Source of the DNA: an uncultured Eubacteriales bacterium
GTDB lineage: Bacteria; Bacillota; Clostridia; Christensenellales; CAG-917
Length of the DNA stretch: 64,000 nt
Direction of reading: 5' to 3'
Assembly (NCBI GenBank): GCA_900544575.1
Contig: UQVO01000005.1
Location: 38,896 to 102,895, forward strand
How positions within the stretch are numbered: position 1 is the first letter of the stretch; every line of letters starts with the position of its first letter. This document shows positions 45,223-54,114 of this stretch, piece after piece. The notes beneath the pieces are model-generated. The model did no database searches, was not told the DNA's origin, and saw only the letters and a program-made list of their open reading frames with translations. The translations under genes were made by a program, and so were the position numbers.

Positions 45223-46128
45223 TCACAGCATATCTATGAAAGCGGATTCCAAATCTCCGCGTTCGGCGGAGAGCTGCATCACCGCGACGCCCGCTTCCGC
45301 AAAGAATGCGCCCACGGCGGGAAGTATATCAGCTTCGCCGAAAATTTCCACCGTGTTGCCGCGCATTACGTATTCGTTTTCGTTATAACGTGAGCGCAGG
45401 GCACGTTCCGCGCGTTCCTTTTCCGCAACAACGACTTTTATGCGGGGGCGGGCAAGCGCGAAGAGTTCTTCTCCGCGCACTTCGCTGACCAGCCTGCCTT
45501 CGCGCATAACTCCGTAAGCTGTCGCCACCCGTCCGAGTTCTCCGAGCAGATGCGAGGATATGACCACCGTCGTGCCGCGCTCTTCGTTGAGGCGTCTGAT
45601 GAGTTCGCGCACCTGCAATATGCCGGTCGGGTCAAGCCCGTTGACGGGTTCGTCGAGGAAAAGTATTTCGGGGTCGCCCGCGAGCGCCATTGCTATCGCA
45701 AGCCGCTGTTTCATACCGAGTGAAAAGTTGCGCGCGGTCTTTTTGCCCGCGTCTTCGAGCCCCACGAGAGAGAGCAGCGCTTTGACGTCTACTTTGTTCA
45801 GTCCCGTTGCGCGGGCATAGACGGAAAGATTTTCCGCCGCGGTCATTCTGGGATAAAACGCCGGCTGTTCGATGAGCGCGCCGATTTTCCGCCTTTCTTC
45901 CGAAAGAGCGCGCGGAGTGCTTTCGCCGTTCAGTTCGACGGTGCCGGAGCTCGGCGAAGCAATTCCGAGTATCATCCTGATGAGCGTCGTTTTGCCCGCG
46001 CCGTTTTTGCCTATCAACCCGTACACTTCGCCCTTGCGCACCGAAATCGAAACGTCGTCGACGCGCCTTACGCCGCCGTAAATTTTTGTTATGCCGTGCG
46101 TTGCGACGGCAATTTCGCAATTTTCCAT
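45223..46128 (-). CDS. ABC transporter ATP-binding protein (CcmA/drug-exporter type)
   Basis: A 301-residue ATPase. Walker A is GKNGAGKT, the signature reads FSLGMKQRLAIAMALAG, Walker B is ILFLDEPVNGLDP, and the H-loop lies in VVISSHLLGELG. The C-terminal ~80 residues form the accessory domain usual in ABC-2 exporters. The ATG at 46128 has no Shine-Dalgarno; a near-consensus promoter ends 6 nt upstream, so a leaderless mRNA is expected. Confidence 0.93.
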   Translation of the reverse strand: MENCEIAVATHGITKIYGGVRRVDDVSISVRKGEVYGLIGKNGAGKTTLIRMILGIASPSSGTVELNGESTPRALSEERRKIGALIEQPAFYPRMTAAENLSVYARATGLNKVDVKALLSLVGLEDAGKKTARNFSLGMKQRLAIAMALAGDPEILFLDEPVNGLDPTGILQVRELIRRLNEERGTTVVISSHLLGELGRVATAYGVMREGRLVSEVRGEELFALARPRIKVVVAEKERAERALRSRYNENEYVMRGNTVEIFGEADILPAVGAFFAEAGVAVMQLSAERGDLESAFIDML

Positions 46129-46134
46129 ACCATA

Positions 46135-46163
46135 AGAATATATTCCGCCCGCCCCGTTGTCAA
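46135..46163 (-). promoter_or_regulatory. Leaderless-type promoter of the ABC-2 exporter operon
   Basis: On the minus strand TTGACA (46163-46158), 17 bp, TATTCT (46140-46135), then 6 nt to the ATG. Confidence 0.88.
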
Positions 46164-46242
46164 ACCCGCCGCAGTCCGATACGTTTGCTGAAAGACGCCG
46201 CCCCGTAACACAAATACGGTATTTCAGTATTCACGCCGTCTT

Positions 46243-46379
46243 GCCGGGGCGGGGCGACACCGAATCCGTACGGTGTAGCCTTATCCGCCCGTTCGATTCC
46301 CTCCATTCTGCCTTGAAAAACGCAAGAAAAAACACCCCGCGTTGTGCGGGGTGCTGTATGGAGCGAATGAAGGGAATCG
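46243..46379 (-). repeat. Distal tRNA-Gly module (137-bp direct repeat ending in a 21-nt tRNA 3' end)
   Basis: This segment repeats nearly exactly at 46462-46598, offset 219 bp. It contains a hairpin (GGCGACACCG / CGGTGTAGCC), an inverted tRNA arm (46291-46308), a terminator (ACACCCCGC / GCGGGGTG) and the 21 nt 46359-46379 equal to the tRNA-Gly 3' end. After the T-loop break the sequence continues CTCCGC instead of TAAGGAGC. Confidence 0.88.
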
Positions 46380-46461
46380 CTCCGCACTCACAATGCGAAT
46401 GCGCCGCACGCCTTGGGGATGACATCTTCCGCGCACGTCATTTCGGTGTTCGTGCTATCAC
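46380..46461. other. Spacer between the two tRNA-Gly modules
   Basis: 82 bp of unique sequence with no coding potential that I can see. Confidence 0.5.
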
Positions 46462-46577
46462 GCCGGGGCGGGGCGACACCGAATCCGTACGGTGTCGCCT
46501 TATCCGCCCGTTCGATTCCCTCCATTCTGCCTTGAAAAACGTAAGAAAAAACACCCCGCGCTGTGCGGGGTGCCGTG
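46462..46577 (-). repeat. Proximal tRNA-Gly module (repeat copy, inverted arm, terminator)
   Basis: Second copy of the direct repeat. GTTCGATTCCCTCCATTC (46510-46527) is complementary at 17 of 18 positions to the tRNA 3' arm at 46584-46601, enclosing the terminator hairpin ACACCCCGC / GCGGGGTG. The hairpin GGCGACACCG / CGGTGTCGCC is perfect here. Confidence 0.85.
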
Positions 46578-46651
46578 TGGAGCGAATGAAGGGAATCGAA
46601 CCCTCGACCGCAGCTTGGGAAGCTGCTGTTTTACCATTAAACTACATTCGC
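46578..46651 (-). tRNA. tRNA-Gly(CCC)
   Basis: A 74-nt cloverleaf with encoded CCA. GCGAATG pairs with CATTCGC, and the anticodon stem GCAGC/GCTGC encloses TTCCCAA, giving CCC (Gly). Confidence 0.94.
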
Positions 46652-46744
46652 ATTCCGTGCGTGCTTTATTTTATCACAACGGAGCGGTTTGTCAACTCTA
46701 TGCGCGTCTTTCGGGCGTAAATTCAAAATCCGTGCCCATTTCGG

Positions 46745-46773
46745 TTGCGTTTTTTGTAAGGTTAGATTATAAT
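46745..46773 (+). promoter_or_regulatory. ileS promoter
   Basis: TTGCGT (46745-46750), 17 bp, TATAAT (46768-46773). The leader is only about 26 nt, so there is no T-box riboswitch. Confidence 0.85.
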
Positions 46774-46805
46774 CTTCCTAATTTTATTATATAAGAGGCA
46801 AATTG

Positions 46806-49800
46806 ATGTACAAACCGGTTGACACATCGCTGAATTTCGTGGAGCGCGAAAAGGAAGTGCTCGCGTTCTGGAAAGAGAACGAGATTTTCGAAAAGAGCGT
46901 CGAAAAGAACAAAGGCAAAGAGAGTTTTAATTTTTACGACGGACCTCCGACCGCCAACGGCAAACCGCACATCGGGCACATTCTGACGCGCGTTATGAAG
47001 GACATCATTCCGCGTTACAAGACTATGAAGGGCTACTATGTCCGCAGAAAGGCGGGCTGGGACACCCACGGTCTTCCCGTTGAGCTGGAAGTGGAAAAAC
47101 AGCTCGGTCTGGACGGAAAGCAGGAGATAGAGCAGTACGGCATCGAGCCTTTCATCAAAAAGTGCAAGGAGTCGGTGTGGAAGTATAAGCACGAATGGGA
47201 GGTTATGTCCGACCGCATAGGTTACTGGGCGGATATGAAACATCCCTACATCACCTACGAGGACAATTACATCGAGTCCGTGTGGTGGTCGCTCAAACAG
47301 ATTGCCGACAAAGGACTGCTTTACAAGGGGTACAAAATCGTGCCTTACTGCCCGCGCTGCGGTACGGCGCTGTCCTCGCACGAAGTGGCGCAGGGATACA
47401 AGGACGTCGAAGAGAAGTCCGTGTTCGTCAAGTTTGCCGTCAAGGGCAGGAAGGACGCATATTTTCTCGCGTGGACGACGACGCCGTGGACTCTTCCGAG
47501 CAACGTGGCGCTCTGCGTCAATCCCGCGGAAGATTACGCCGAAATCAAGGTCGGCGGCGAAACGTACATTATGGCCGACGCGCTCGTCGGAAGCCTCTTC
47601 GGAGAGGGTGAGTACGAAAAACTGTCCGTGAAAAAGGGCAAGGAGTACGAATATACCGAATACGAGCCGCTTTTCGATTACGAAACGGGGGCAAAGGAAA
47701 AGGCGTGGTACGTCACCTGCGACGGGTATGTGACCTTGACCGACGGCACGGGCGTCGTGCACATCGCGCCCGCATTCGGCGAGGACGACAGCAACGTCGG
47801 CAAGCATTACGGTCTGCCTTTCGTGCAGATGGTGGACAGCCGCGGCAGGTTCGTCGACGCCGCGTACGACCTCAAAGGCGTGTTCGCGAAAGACGCGGAC
47901 AAGCTCATCATCGAAAGGCTGAAAAACGAAGGGAAACTCTTCAAGGAGCTTATGTTCACGCACAGCTATCCTTTCTGCTGGCGCTGTGACACGCCCCTGC
48001 TTTACTATGCAAGAAGCAGCTGGTTCATCAAGGTGACGGAAGTCAAGAAAGAGCTGCTCGCGTCCAACGCGTCCGTGAACTGGATGCCCCCGACCATAGG
48101 CACGGGCAGAATGGGCAACTTCCTCGAAAACGTCATCGACTGGGGCATTTCCAGAGAGAGATACTGGGGCACTCCGCTGCCCATTTGGGTGTGCAACAAG
48201 TGCGGCAAAGTGCACGTCGTCGGTTCGCGCGAAGAACTGCGCAGGCTGGGCGGGCTGGACCACGACATCGAGCTGCACCGTCCCTACATCGACGAGGTGA
48301 AATGGAAGTGCGAATGCGGCGGCGAAATGGTGCGCACCCCCGAAGTGCTGGACTGCTGGTACGACAGCGGCTCTATGCCTTTCGCGCAGTGGCATTATCC
48401 TTTCGAAAACAAGGATATCTTCGAGGAAACTTTCCCCGCGGACTTCATTTCCGAAGCGGTGGACCAGACGAGAGGATGGTTCTATACGCTGCTTGCCGTT
48501 TCCACGACCCTGTTCGGGAAGTCGCCTTTCCGCAACTGCATAGTGCTCGGTCACGTCAACGACAAGGACGGCATAAAGATGAGCAAGCACAAGGGCAACG
48601 TCGTCGACCCGTTCACGGTGCTCGACAAGCAGGGCGCGGACGCGACGAGATGGTATTTCTACACTTCGTCCGCACCTTGGCTGCCTTCCCGTTTTTCGGC
48701 GGAGAACGTGAGCGAGTCGCAGCGCAAGTTTATGGGCACGCTGTGGAACACTTATGCGTTCTTCGTGCTGTATGCCGAGATAGACAAATTCAACCCCGCG
48801 GAGCACAGGCTGGAAGACCAGAAACTCACCGTTATGGACAGATGGATACTGAGCGGTCTGAACACGCTTGTCAAAACCGTGGACGAAGGGTTGAACGAAT
48901 ACAAGATTACCGAAACTTCGCGTGCCATAGGCGCGTTTGTTGACGTGCTTTCCAACTGGTATGTCCGCCGCTCGCGCGACCGTTTCTGGGGCAGCGAGAT
49001 GACACCTAATAAAGAAGCGGCTTACACGACGCTTTACACCGTGCTGTCCACGCTCACGAAAGTCATCGCGCCCTATGTGCCGTTTATGGCGGAGAATATG
49101 TATCGGAACCTCGTCGTTCCTTTCTTTGCGGACGCGCCCGAAAGCGTGCATCTGTGCGATTTCCCCGTCGCGGACGAGAAGATGATAGACACCGCGCTGG
49201 AAGCGGGTATGCGCGACGTTCTCACCGTCGTTATGCTCGGCAGAGCGGCGAGAAACCTCGCCAATATCAAGAACCGCCAGCCCCTCCGCCGTCTTATCTA
49301 CAACGGCAGGAAGGAGCTCGCGCAGGAGCTGAAAGCCCTTGTCGAGGACGAGCTCAACGTCAAGGACGTGCAGCTTTCTTCCGACAGTTCCAAGTTCATA
49401 AGCTACGAGCTCAAACCCCAGCTCAAAACTCTGGGGCCCAAATTCGGCGCGCTGCTCGGAAAGATAAGGCAGATACTTGCAGACCACGCCGACGAAATAG
49501 TGGCGGCGGTCAGGTCCGCGGGAGTGTATTCCACGGAAGCGGACGGCAGAAAAATCGACCTCACCGAAGACGACCTGCTCATCACGGTGAAGAGCAGGGA
49601 AGGTTTCTCGTCCGAGTCCGACGGCGAGACCACGGTCGCGCTCGATACCGCCCTCGACAAAGAGCTGATTTTCGAAGGCGCGGAAAGAGAAATCGTGAGC
49701 AAGATACAGACAATGCGCAAAGAGGCGGGCTTCGAGGTCACCGACCACATAGCCGTAGGTTACCGCGCGGAAGGCGTCGCCCTCGAAGTGTTCCGCAAAG

Positions 49801-49916
49801 GCGGCTTTGCAAAGGACGTGCTGTGCGACAGCATCTCCGAAGACATAGACGGCTACACCAAGGAATGGAACATCAACGGCGACAACGTCACGGTGTCCGT
49901 CAAAAAGATAGGCTGA
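46806..49916 (+). CDS. ileS: Isoleucyl-tRNA synthetase (type 2-like)
   Basis: A 1036-residue class I synthetase. The HIGH motif is in GKPHIGHILTRV and KMSKS reads KMSKHKGN. The CP1 editing domain (WTTTPWTLPSNVALCV) and the anticodon-binding domain are present. YYVRRKAGWDTHGLPVELEVEK and a C-terminal extension without a zinc finger are typical of the eukaryote-like type 2 IleRS, which tends to resist mupirocin (family knowledge; resistance is inference). The gene for an RlmI-like methyltransferase begins 1 nt after the stop. Confidence 0.96.
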   Translation: MYKPVDTSLNFVEREKEVLAFWKENEIFEKSVEKNKGKESFNFYDGPPTANGKPHIGHILTRVMKDIIPRYKTMKGYYVRRKAGWDTHGLPVELEVEKQLGLDGKQEIEQYGIEPFIKKCKESVWKYKHEWEVMSDRIGYWADMKHPYITYEDNYIESVWWSLKQIADKGLLYKGYKIVPYCPRCGTALSSHEVAQGYKDVEEKSVFVKFAVKGRKDAYFLAWTTTPWTLPSNVALCVNPAEDYAEIKVGGETYIMADALVGSLFGEGEYEKLSVKKGKEYEYTEYEPLFDYETGAKEKAWYVTCDGYVTLTDGTGVVHIAPAFGEDDSNVGKHYGLPFVQMVDSRGRFVDAAYDLKGVFAKDADKLIIERLKNEGKLFKELMFTHSYPFCWRCDTPLLYYARSSWFIKVTEVKKELLASNASVNWMPPTIGTGRMGNFLENVIDWGISRERYWGTPLPIWVCNKCGKVHVVGSREELRRLGGLDHDIELHRPYIDEVKWKCECGGEMVRTPEVLDCWYDSGSMPFAQWHYPFENKDIFEETFPADFISEAVDQTRGWFYTLLAVSTTLFGKSPFRNCIVLGHVNDKDGIKMSKHKGNVVDPFTVLDKQGADATRWYFYTSSAPWLPSRFSAENVSESQRKFMGTLWNTYAFFVLYAEIDKFNPAEHRLEDQKLTVMDRWILSGLNTLVKTVDEGLNEYKITETSRAIGAFVDVLSNWYVRRSRDRFWGSEMTPNKEAAYTTLYTVLSTLTKVIAPYVPFMAENMYRNLVVPFFADAPESVHLCDFPVADEKMIDTALEAGMRDVLTVVMLGRAARNLANIKNRQPLRRLIYNGRKELAQELKALVEDELNVKDVQLSSDSSKFISYELKPQLKTLGPKFGALLGKIRQILADHADEIVAAVRSAGVYSTEADGRKIDLTEDDLLITVKSREGFSSESDGETTVALDTALDKELIFEGAEREIVSKIQTMRKEAGFEVTDHIAVGYRAEGVALEVFRKGGFAKDVLCDSISEDIDGYTKEWNINGDNVTVSVKKIG

Positions 49917-49917
49917 T

Positions 49918-50793
49918 ATGAAAATCGCGCCGGACTGGAAAGACTATTCCGTCATCGCGACGGGCGACGGCGAAAAGCTGGAACGCTGGGGGAAGTATGT
50001 CCTTCTGCGTCCCGACCCGCAGGTCATCTGGCGCGCGGCGAAGCCGCTGAGGTCTTACCGCGGTATAGACGCCGTTTACGAGCGTTCTTCCGCAGGCGGC
50101 GGCAGGTGGGTCTACCGCAGCGGTGATATGCCCGAAGAGTTCGTCATCGGCTGGCGCGGGCTCCGTTTCAAACTCAAACTCATGGGGTTCAAGCACACGG
50201 GGCTTTTCCCCGAACAGGCGGTGAACTGGGACAGAATGTCACGGCTCATCAAAGAAGCGGGCAGAGAGGTCAGCGTGCTCAATCTCTTCGGCTATACGGG
50301 CGCGGCGTCGCTTGCCTGCCTTGCGGCGGGCGCGAACGTCTGCCACGTCGACGGGGCGAAGGCGATGGTGGAACGCGCGGGCGAAAACGTGAAACTTTCG
50401 GGGCTGGACGGCTCGCATATGCGCTACATAGTGGACGACTGCTTCAAGTTCACCAAACGCGAGCTGAAAAGAGGACGTCGCTATGACGCCGTGATACTCG
50501 ACCCTCCGAGTTTCGGCAGAGGTCCGAACGGGGAGAAGTGGAAGATAGAGGAAGGCATAAGCGACCTGGCAGAGCTGGTGGCGCAGGTGCTTTCGGACAA
50601 TCCGCTGTTCGTGTGTCTGAATTCGTACACCACGGGATTGCAGCCGGGAGTGATGACGAACATACTCCGTCTTGCGCTTCCGCGCAGCGCCGTCATTGAC
50701 TCCGACGAGATAGGGCTGCCCACGGAAGAGGGGCTTGTCCTGCCACAGGGATGCACGGCGTTCGCGACTTTCCGTGACGGTGCAGACGACTGA
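49918..50793 (+). CDS. Class I SAM-dependent rRNA methyltransferase, RlmI/RlmK-like
   Basis: A 291-residue enzyme lacking the N-terminal PUA domain of full RlmI. It has the N-terminal RF..KLMGFKHTGLFPEQAVNWD segment, SAM motif VLNLFGYTGAASLA, and the catalytic-type motif VILDPPSFGRGPNGE. It probably methylates a cytidine or guanosine in 23S rRNA; the site is unknown. It is translationally adjacent to ileS. Confidence 0.87.
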   Translation: MKIAPDWKDYSVIATGDGEKLERWGKYVLLRPDPQVIWRAAKPLRSYRGIDAVYERSSAGGGRWVYRSGDMPEEFVIGWRGLRFKLKLMGFKHTGLFPEQAVNWDRMSRLIKEAGREVSVLNLFGYTGAASLACLAAGANVCHVDGAKAMVERAGENVKLSGLDGSHMRYIVDDCFKFTKRELKRGRRYDAVILDPPSFGRGPNGEKWKIEEGISDLAELVAQVLSDNPLFVCLNSYTTGLQPGVMTNILRLALPRSAVIDSDEIGLPTEEGLVLPQGCTAFATFRDGADD

Positions 50794-50801
50794 AAAAACA
50801 C

Positions 50802-50830
50802 TTGACATAAACGGAACGATAAGATAAAAA
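50802..50830 (+). promoter_or_regulatory. Promoter of the RluA-type gene (near-leaderless)
   Basis: TTGACA (50802-50807), 17 bp, TAAAAA (50825-50830), then 7 nt to the ATG at 50838. Confidence 0.65.
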
Positions 50831-50837
50831 CAGAGTT

Positions 50838-51557
50838 ATGAATTACAAAGACCTGAAAATTCTTTACGAGGACAATCACATTCTGGTGACGGTGAAGCCG
50901 TACGGCGTGCCCGTGCAGGCGGACGCTTCGGGCGACCCGGATATGCTCACCCTGCTCAAAGATTACCTCGTGGAGAAGTACAATAAACCGGGCGAGGCGT
51001 ATCTCGGACTCGTGCACAGGCTGGACCGTCCCACGGGCGGCGTAATGGTGTTCGCCAAGACGTCCAAAGCCGCCGCGCGCCTTTCCGAAGCAATCCGCAA
51101 CGGCGAGGTGGAAAAGCGCTATCTCACCGTGGTCGAGGGTGCGCCGCGCTTCAAGTCCGACAAACTGCGCTGCTGGCTCAAAAAGTTCCCCGACCAGAAT
51201 ATGGTCAAAATGGTGCCCGAACTTACGGAGGGCGCGAAGTATGCGGAGCTCGATTACAAGCAGCTCGCCCACGATAAAACAAGGAACATAAGCCTGCTGT
51301 CCGTCAATCTCATCACGGGCAGGGGACATCAGATAAGAGTGCAGATGGCGGCAAACGGCACGCCAATCCTCGGCGACGCTCGCTACGGTCACGGCGAACG
51401 GCTCAAACTCCCGCTATGCCTGTGGGCAGCCGAACTTCGGTTTGTCCACCCTGTCGGAGGCAACACAATGGATTTCAGGGTCTATCCGCCCGACACCGTG
51501 CCGTGGAATTTGTTTGACATCGAACAGTACCTCGGCGTCAACATCAAGAACGTATAA
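50838..51557 (+). CDS. RluA-family pseudouridine synthase
   Basis: A 239-residue enzyme. The catalytic motif HRLDRPTGGVMVFAKT contains the essential Asp, and GRGHQIRVQMAANGTPILGD is the second family block. There is no S4 domain, so the protein is of the short RluA/RluC kind and its target uridine cannot be read from sequence. Confidence 0.92.
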   Translation: MNYKDLKILYEDNHILVTVKPYGVPVQADASGDPDMLTLLKDYLVEKYNKPGEAYLGLVHRLDRPTGGVMVFAKTSKAAARLSEAIRNGEVEKRYLTVVEGAPRFKSDKLRCWLKKFPDQNMVKMVPELTEGAKYAELDYKQLAHDKTRNISLLSVNLITGRGHQIRVQMAANGTPILGDARYGHGERLKLPLCLWAAELRFVHPVGGNTMDFRVYPPDTVPWNLFDIEQYLGVNIKNV

Positions 51558-51568
51558 GCAGGAGATAT

Positions 51569-53230
51569 ATGCAGACAATCGAAAAAACTTTGGGGCAGAT
51601 TATCAACGGTCTTGCCCGTGACATACCCGACAGAACAGCGGTGGAATACACCACCAGAAATTATCGCCGCACCTGGCGCGAACTCGACGAGGATACGGAT
51701 AAGGTCGCAAAAGGTCTTATCGCCCTCGGCGTGAAAAAGGGTGACAAGGTCGCGATTTGGGCGACCAACATCCCCGAATGGCTGCTCATCCTTTTCGGAG
51801 CGGCAAAGTGCGGCGCAATCCTCGTCACCGTCAACACGAACTATAAAATATTCGAGCTGGAATATCTGCTCACCCAGTCCGACACGAAAGTGTTGGTTAT
51901 GATGGGCGGGTTCAAGGACAGCAACTACGTTTCCATAGTCAACGAACTCATTCCCGAACTCAAAAACGCCGAGGACGGGAAGGTGTTGCATCCCGCGCTT
52001 CCTTTCCTCGAACGCGTCATATTCGCCGACGGCGTGACCCCGCAGGGGATGATGGGCTTTGACAAACTTATGAAAATCGGCGAAGGCGTGGACGACGCCG
52101 TGCTCAGGGAGAGAGAAGCGACGCTGGACTGCCACGACGTCATCAATATGCAATACACTTCGGGCACGACGGGTTTCCCGAAGGGCGTTATGCTCACGCA
52201 CTACAACATCATCAACAACGGCAAGACGATAGGCGACGGTATGGCTTTCACCAACGAGGACAAACTGTGCATAGTCGTGCCTTTCTTCCATTGCTTCGGG
52301 CTGGTGCTCGCCACGATGGCAAGCATAACGCACGGCACCACGATGGTGCCCGTCGAAGCGTACAGCCCCGTGCCCGTTATGAACGCGATAAGCACCGCGA
52401 AATGCACGGCGGTGCACGGCGTCCCCACGATGTTCATCGCTATGCTGGAACATCCCGATTTCGACAAGTTCGATTTTTCATCGTTGCGCACGGGCATAAT
52501 GGCGGGCTCGCCCTGTCCCATCGAGGTTATGAAAAAGGTCGTCGAAAAGATGAATATGCGCGACATAGTCATCGTGTTCGGACAGACGGAAGCCTCTCCC
52601 GGCTGCACTATGACCACCACCACGGATTCTCTCGAAAAGCGCGTTGCGACGGTGGGCAGAGCATTCCCCGGCGTGGAGTGCAAGATTGTCGACCCCGAAA
52701 CCAACGAAGAAGTCCCCGTCGGCACCCCCGGCGAATTCCTTGCGCGCGGATATAACATTATGAAAGGGTATTACAAAATGCCCGAAGCCACCAAGCAGGC
52801 AATCGACGAGAACGGCTGGCTGCACACGGGCGACCTCTGCACGGTGGACGAAGAAGGATATTACAAAGTCGTGGGAAGAATAAAGGATATGATTATCCGC
52901 GGCGGCGAGAACATCTATCCCAAGGAGCTGGAAGAGTTCCTTTACACCTGCGACAAGATAAGCGACGTCCAGGTCATCGGCGTGCCCAGCAAACAGTACG
53001 GCGAAGAGATTATGGCGTGCATAATCCTCAAAAAAGGCGAGAGCATGACGGAACAGGAGGTCAAAGACCTCGTCAAATCGCATATGGCAAGACACAAAGT
53101 GCCGAGTTATGTGCGCTTTATGGACGCGTTCCCCGTGACCGCAAGCGGCAAAATCCAGAAATTCAAGCTCCGCGAAGAAGCGATAGAAATCCTGAAACTT
53201 CAAGACGCGGCGAACATCGAAACCGCATAA
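51569..53230 (+). CDS. AMP-forming acyl-CoA synthetase
   Basis: A 553-residue adenylate-forming enzyme activating a carboxylic acid to its CoA thioester. Motif A3 is YTSGTTGFPKGVMLTH, A5-type VFGQTEASPG follows, then GWLHTGDL and the C-terminal GRIKDMIIRGGENIYPKELEE and the catalytic Lys in ASGKIQKF. It resembles medium/long-chain fatty acyl-CoA synthetases. An AGGAG site lies upstream. The TIM-barrel epimerase gene follows after 12 nt, probably in the same operon. Confidence 0.93.
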   Translation: MQTIEKTLGQIINGLARDIPDRTAVEYTTRNYRRTWRELDEDTDKVAKGLIALGVKKGDKVAIWATNIPEWLLILFGAAKCGAILVTVNTNYKIFELEYLLTQSDTKVLVMMGGFKDSNYVSIVNELIPELKNAEDGKVLHPALPFLERVIFADGVTPQGMMGFDKLMKIGEGVDDAVLREREATLDCHDVINMQYTSGTTGFPKGVMLTHYNIINNGKTIGDGMAFTNEDKLCIVVPFFHCFGLVLATMASITHGTTMVPVEAYSPVPVMNAISTAKCTAVHGVPTMFIAMLEHPDFDKFDFSSLRTGIMAGSPCPIEVMKKVVEKMNMRDIVIVFGQTEASPGCTMTTTTDSLEKRVATVGRAFPGVECKIVDPETNEEVPVGTPGEFLARGYNIMKGYYKMPEATKQAIDENGWLHTGDLCTVDEEGYYKVVGRIKDMIIRGGENIYPKELEEFLYTCDKISDVQVIGVPSKQYGEEIMACIILKKGESMTEQEVKDLVKSHMARHKVPSYVRFMDAFPVTASGKIQKFKLREEAIEILKLQDAANIETA

Positions 53231-53242
53231 AGGAGGCGGATT

Positions 53243-54046
53243 ATGATGAAACTTTGTTTTTCCACGATAGGCTGTCCCGACTGGCGTTTTGCGGACATAG
53301 TGTCCGCTGCGAAGGATTTGGGTTATTCCGCAATCGAAATCCGCGGCATAGAAGGGGAGATATACGCCCCCGCGATAAAGGAGCTGACCGACGACTTCCC
53401 CCGCACTAAGGAATTGCTTGACCGTACGGGCATTAAAATTGCGATGCTGACGTCGGGAGCGGCGCTTGCCGACCATTCCGTCAAAGGGAAGAGTGTCGAC
53501 GAAGCGAAGGCGTACATCGACCTTGCGGCAAAAGTGGGCGCGGAATTCGTGCGAGTGATGTCCACCGACAAACCTTATTTCGACGGCGGCGACATCGAGC
53601 TGTGCAAGAAGCAGTTCGAGGAAGTCGTCAAATACGCCGACGGCAGCGGCGTCACCCCTCTGATGGAGACCAACGGGCTGTTCATCGACACCGCGCTGCT
53701 TTCCCGCTTCCTGGACGAGGTGGGTGGATGCGGCGGCGCGCTCTGGGACGTGCACCATCCCTACCGCTTCAACGACGAGAGCGTGGACACTACGATTGCC
53801 AATCTCGGCAGCAAGATAAAGTATGTCCACCTCAAAGACAGCGTCATCGAAAAAGGGAAGGTATCCTACCGTATGATGGGATACGGCGACGTGCCCGTGA
53901 AAGAGGCTGTCGCGGCGCTGCGCTACAACGAATATCCCGGCTATTACACCCTGGAATGGGTCAAACGCTGGAATAAGGAACTCGAAGACGCGGGAATAGT
54001 GTTTGCGCACTACGCGTACTTTATGAAGAAACAATCGCACGTTTAA
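53243..54046 (+). CDS. Sugar-phosphate isomerase/epimerase-type TIM-barrel protein
   Basis: A 267-residue AP-endonuclease-2-like barrel. Likely metal ligands are visible in LMETNG (Glu), LWDVHHP (Asp/His), YVHLKDS (His) and TLEWVKRW (Glu). The family includes tagatose 3-epimerases, inosose dehydratases and hydroxypyruvate isomerases; the substrate cannot be assigned. GGAGGCGG precedes the ATG. Confidence 0.88.
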   Translation: MMKLCFSTIGCPDWRFADIVSAAKDLGYSAIEIRGIEGEIYAPAIKELTDDFPRTKELLDRTGIKIAMLTSGAALADHSVKGKSVDEAKAYIDLAAKVGAEFVRVMSTDKPYFDGGDIELCKKQFEEVVKYADGSGVTPLMETNGLFIDTALLSRFLDEVGGCGGALWDVHHPYRFNDESVDTTIANLGSKIKYVHLKDSVIEKGKVSYRMMGYGDVPVKEAVAALRYNEYPGYYTLEWVKRWNKELEDAGIVFAHYAYFMKKQSHV

Positions 54047-54061
54047 CAGTCGAAATTGTTG

Positions 54062-54085
54062 CCGCCGCGCATTTGCGCGGCGGTT
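54062..54085 (+). terminator. Terminator after the epimerase gene
   Basis: CCGCCGCGC, ATTT, GCGCGGCGG and six T. Confidence 0.92.
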
Positions 54086-54114
54086 TTTTCATTGTCCGGA
54101 CGGAGCGAGGGCGG

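Noticed and set aside
46157..46720. 187-codon open frame spanning the tRNA-Gly repeats
   Set aside because: It runs through two terminators, the repeat and the tRNA; its internal protein repeat is only the DNA repeat.
46652..46805. T-box riboswitch upstream of ileS
   Set aside because: The promoter leaves a leader of only about 26 nt, too short for a T-box, and no T-box sequence (TGGNACCGCG) is present.
46767..49748. 993-codon open frame antisense to ileS
   Set aside because: It mirrors the codon bias of ileS, has no ribosome-binding site and the product is a low-complexity His/Arg/Val-rich chain. ileS is intact.
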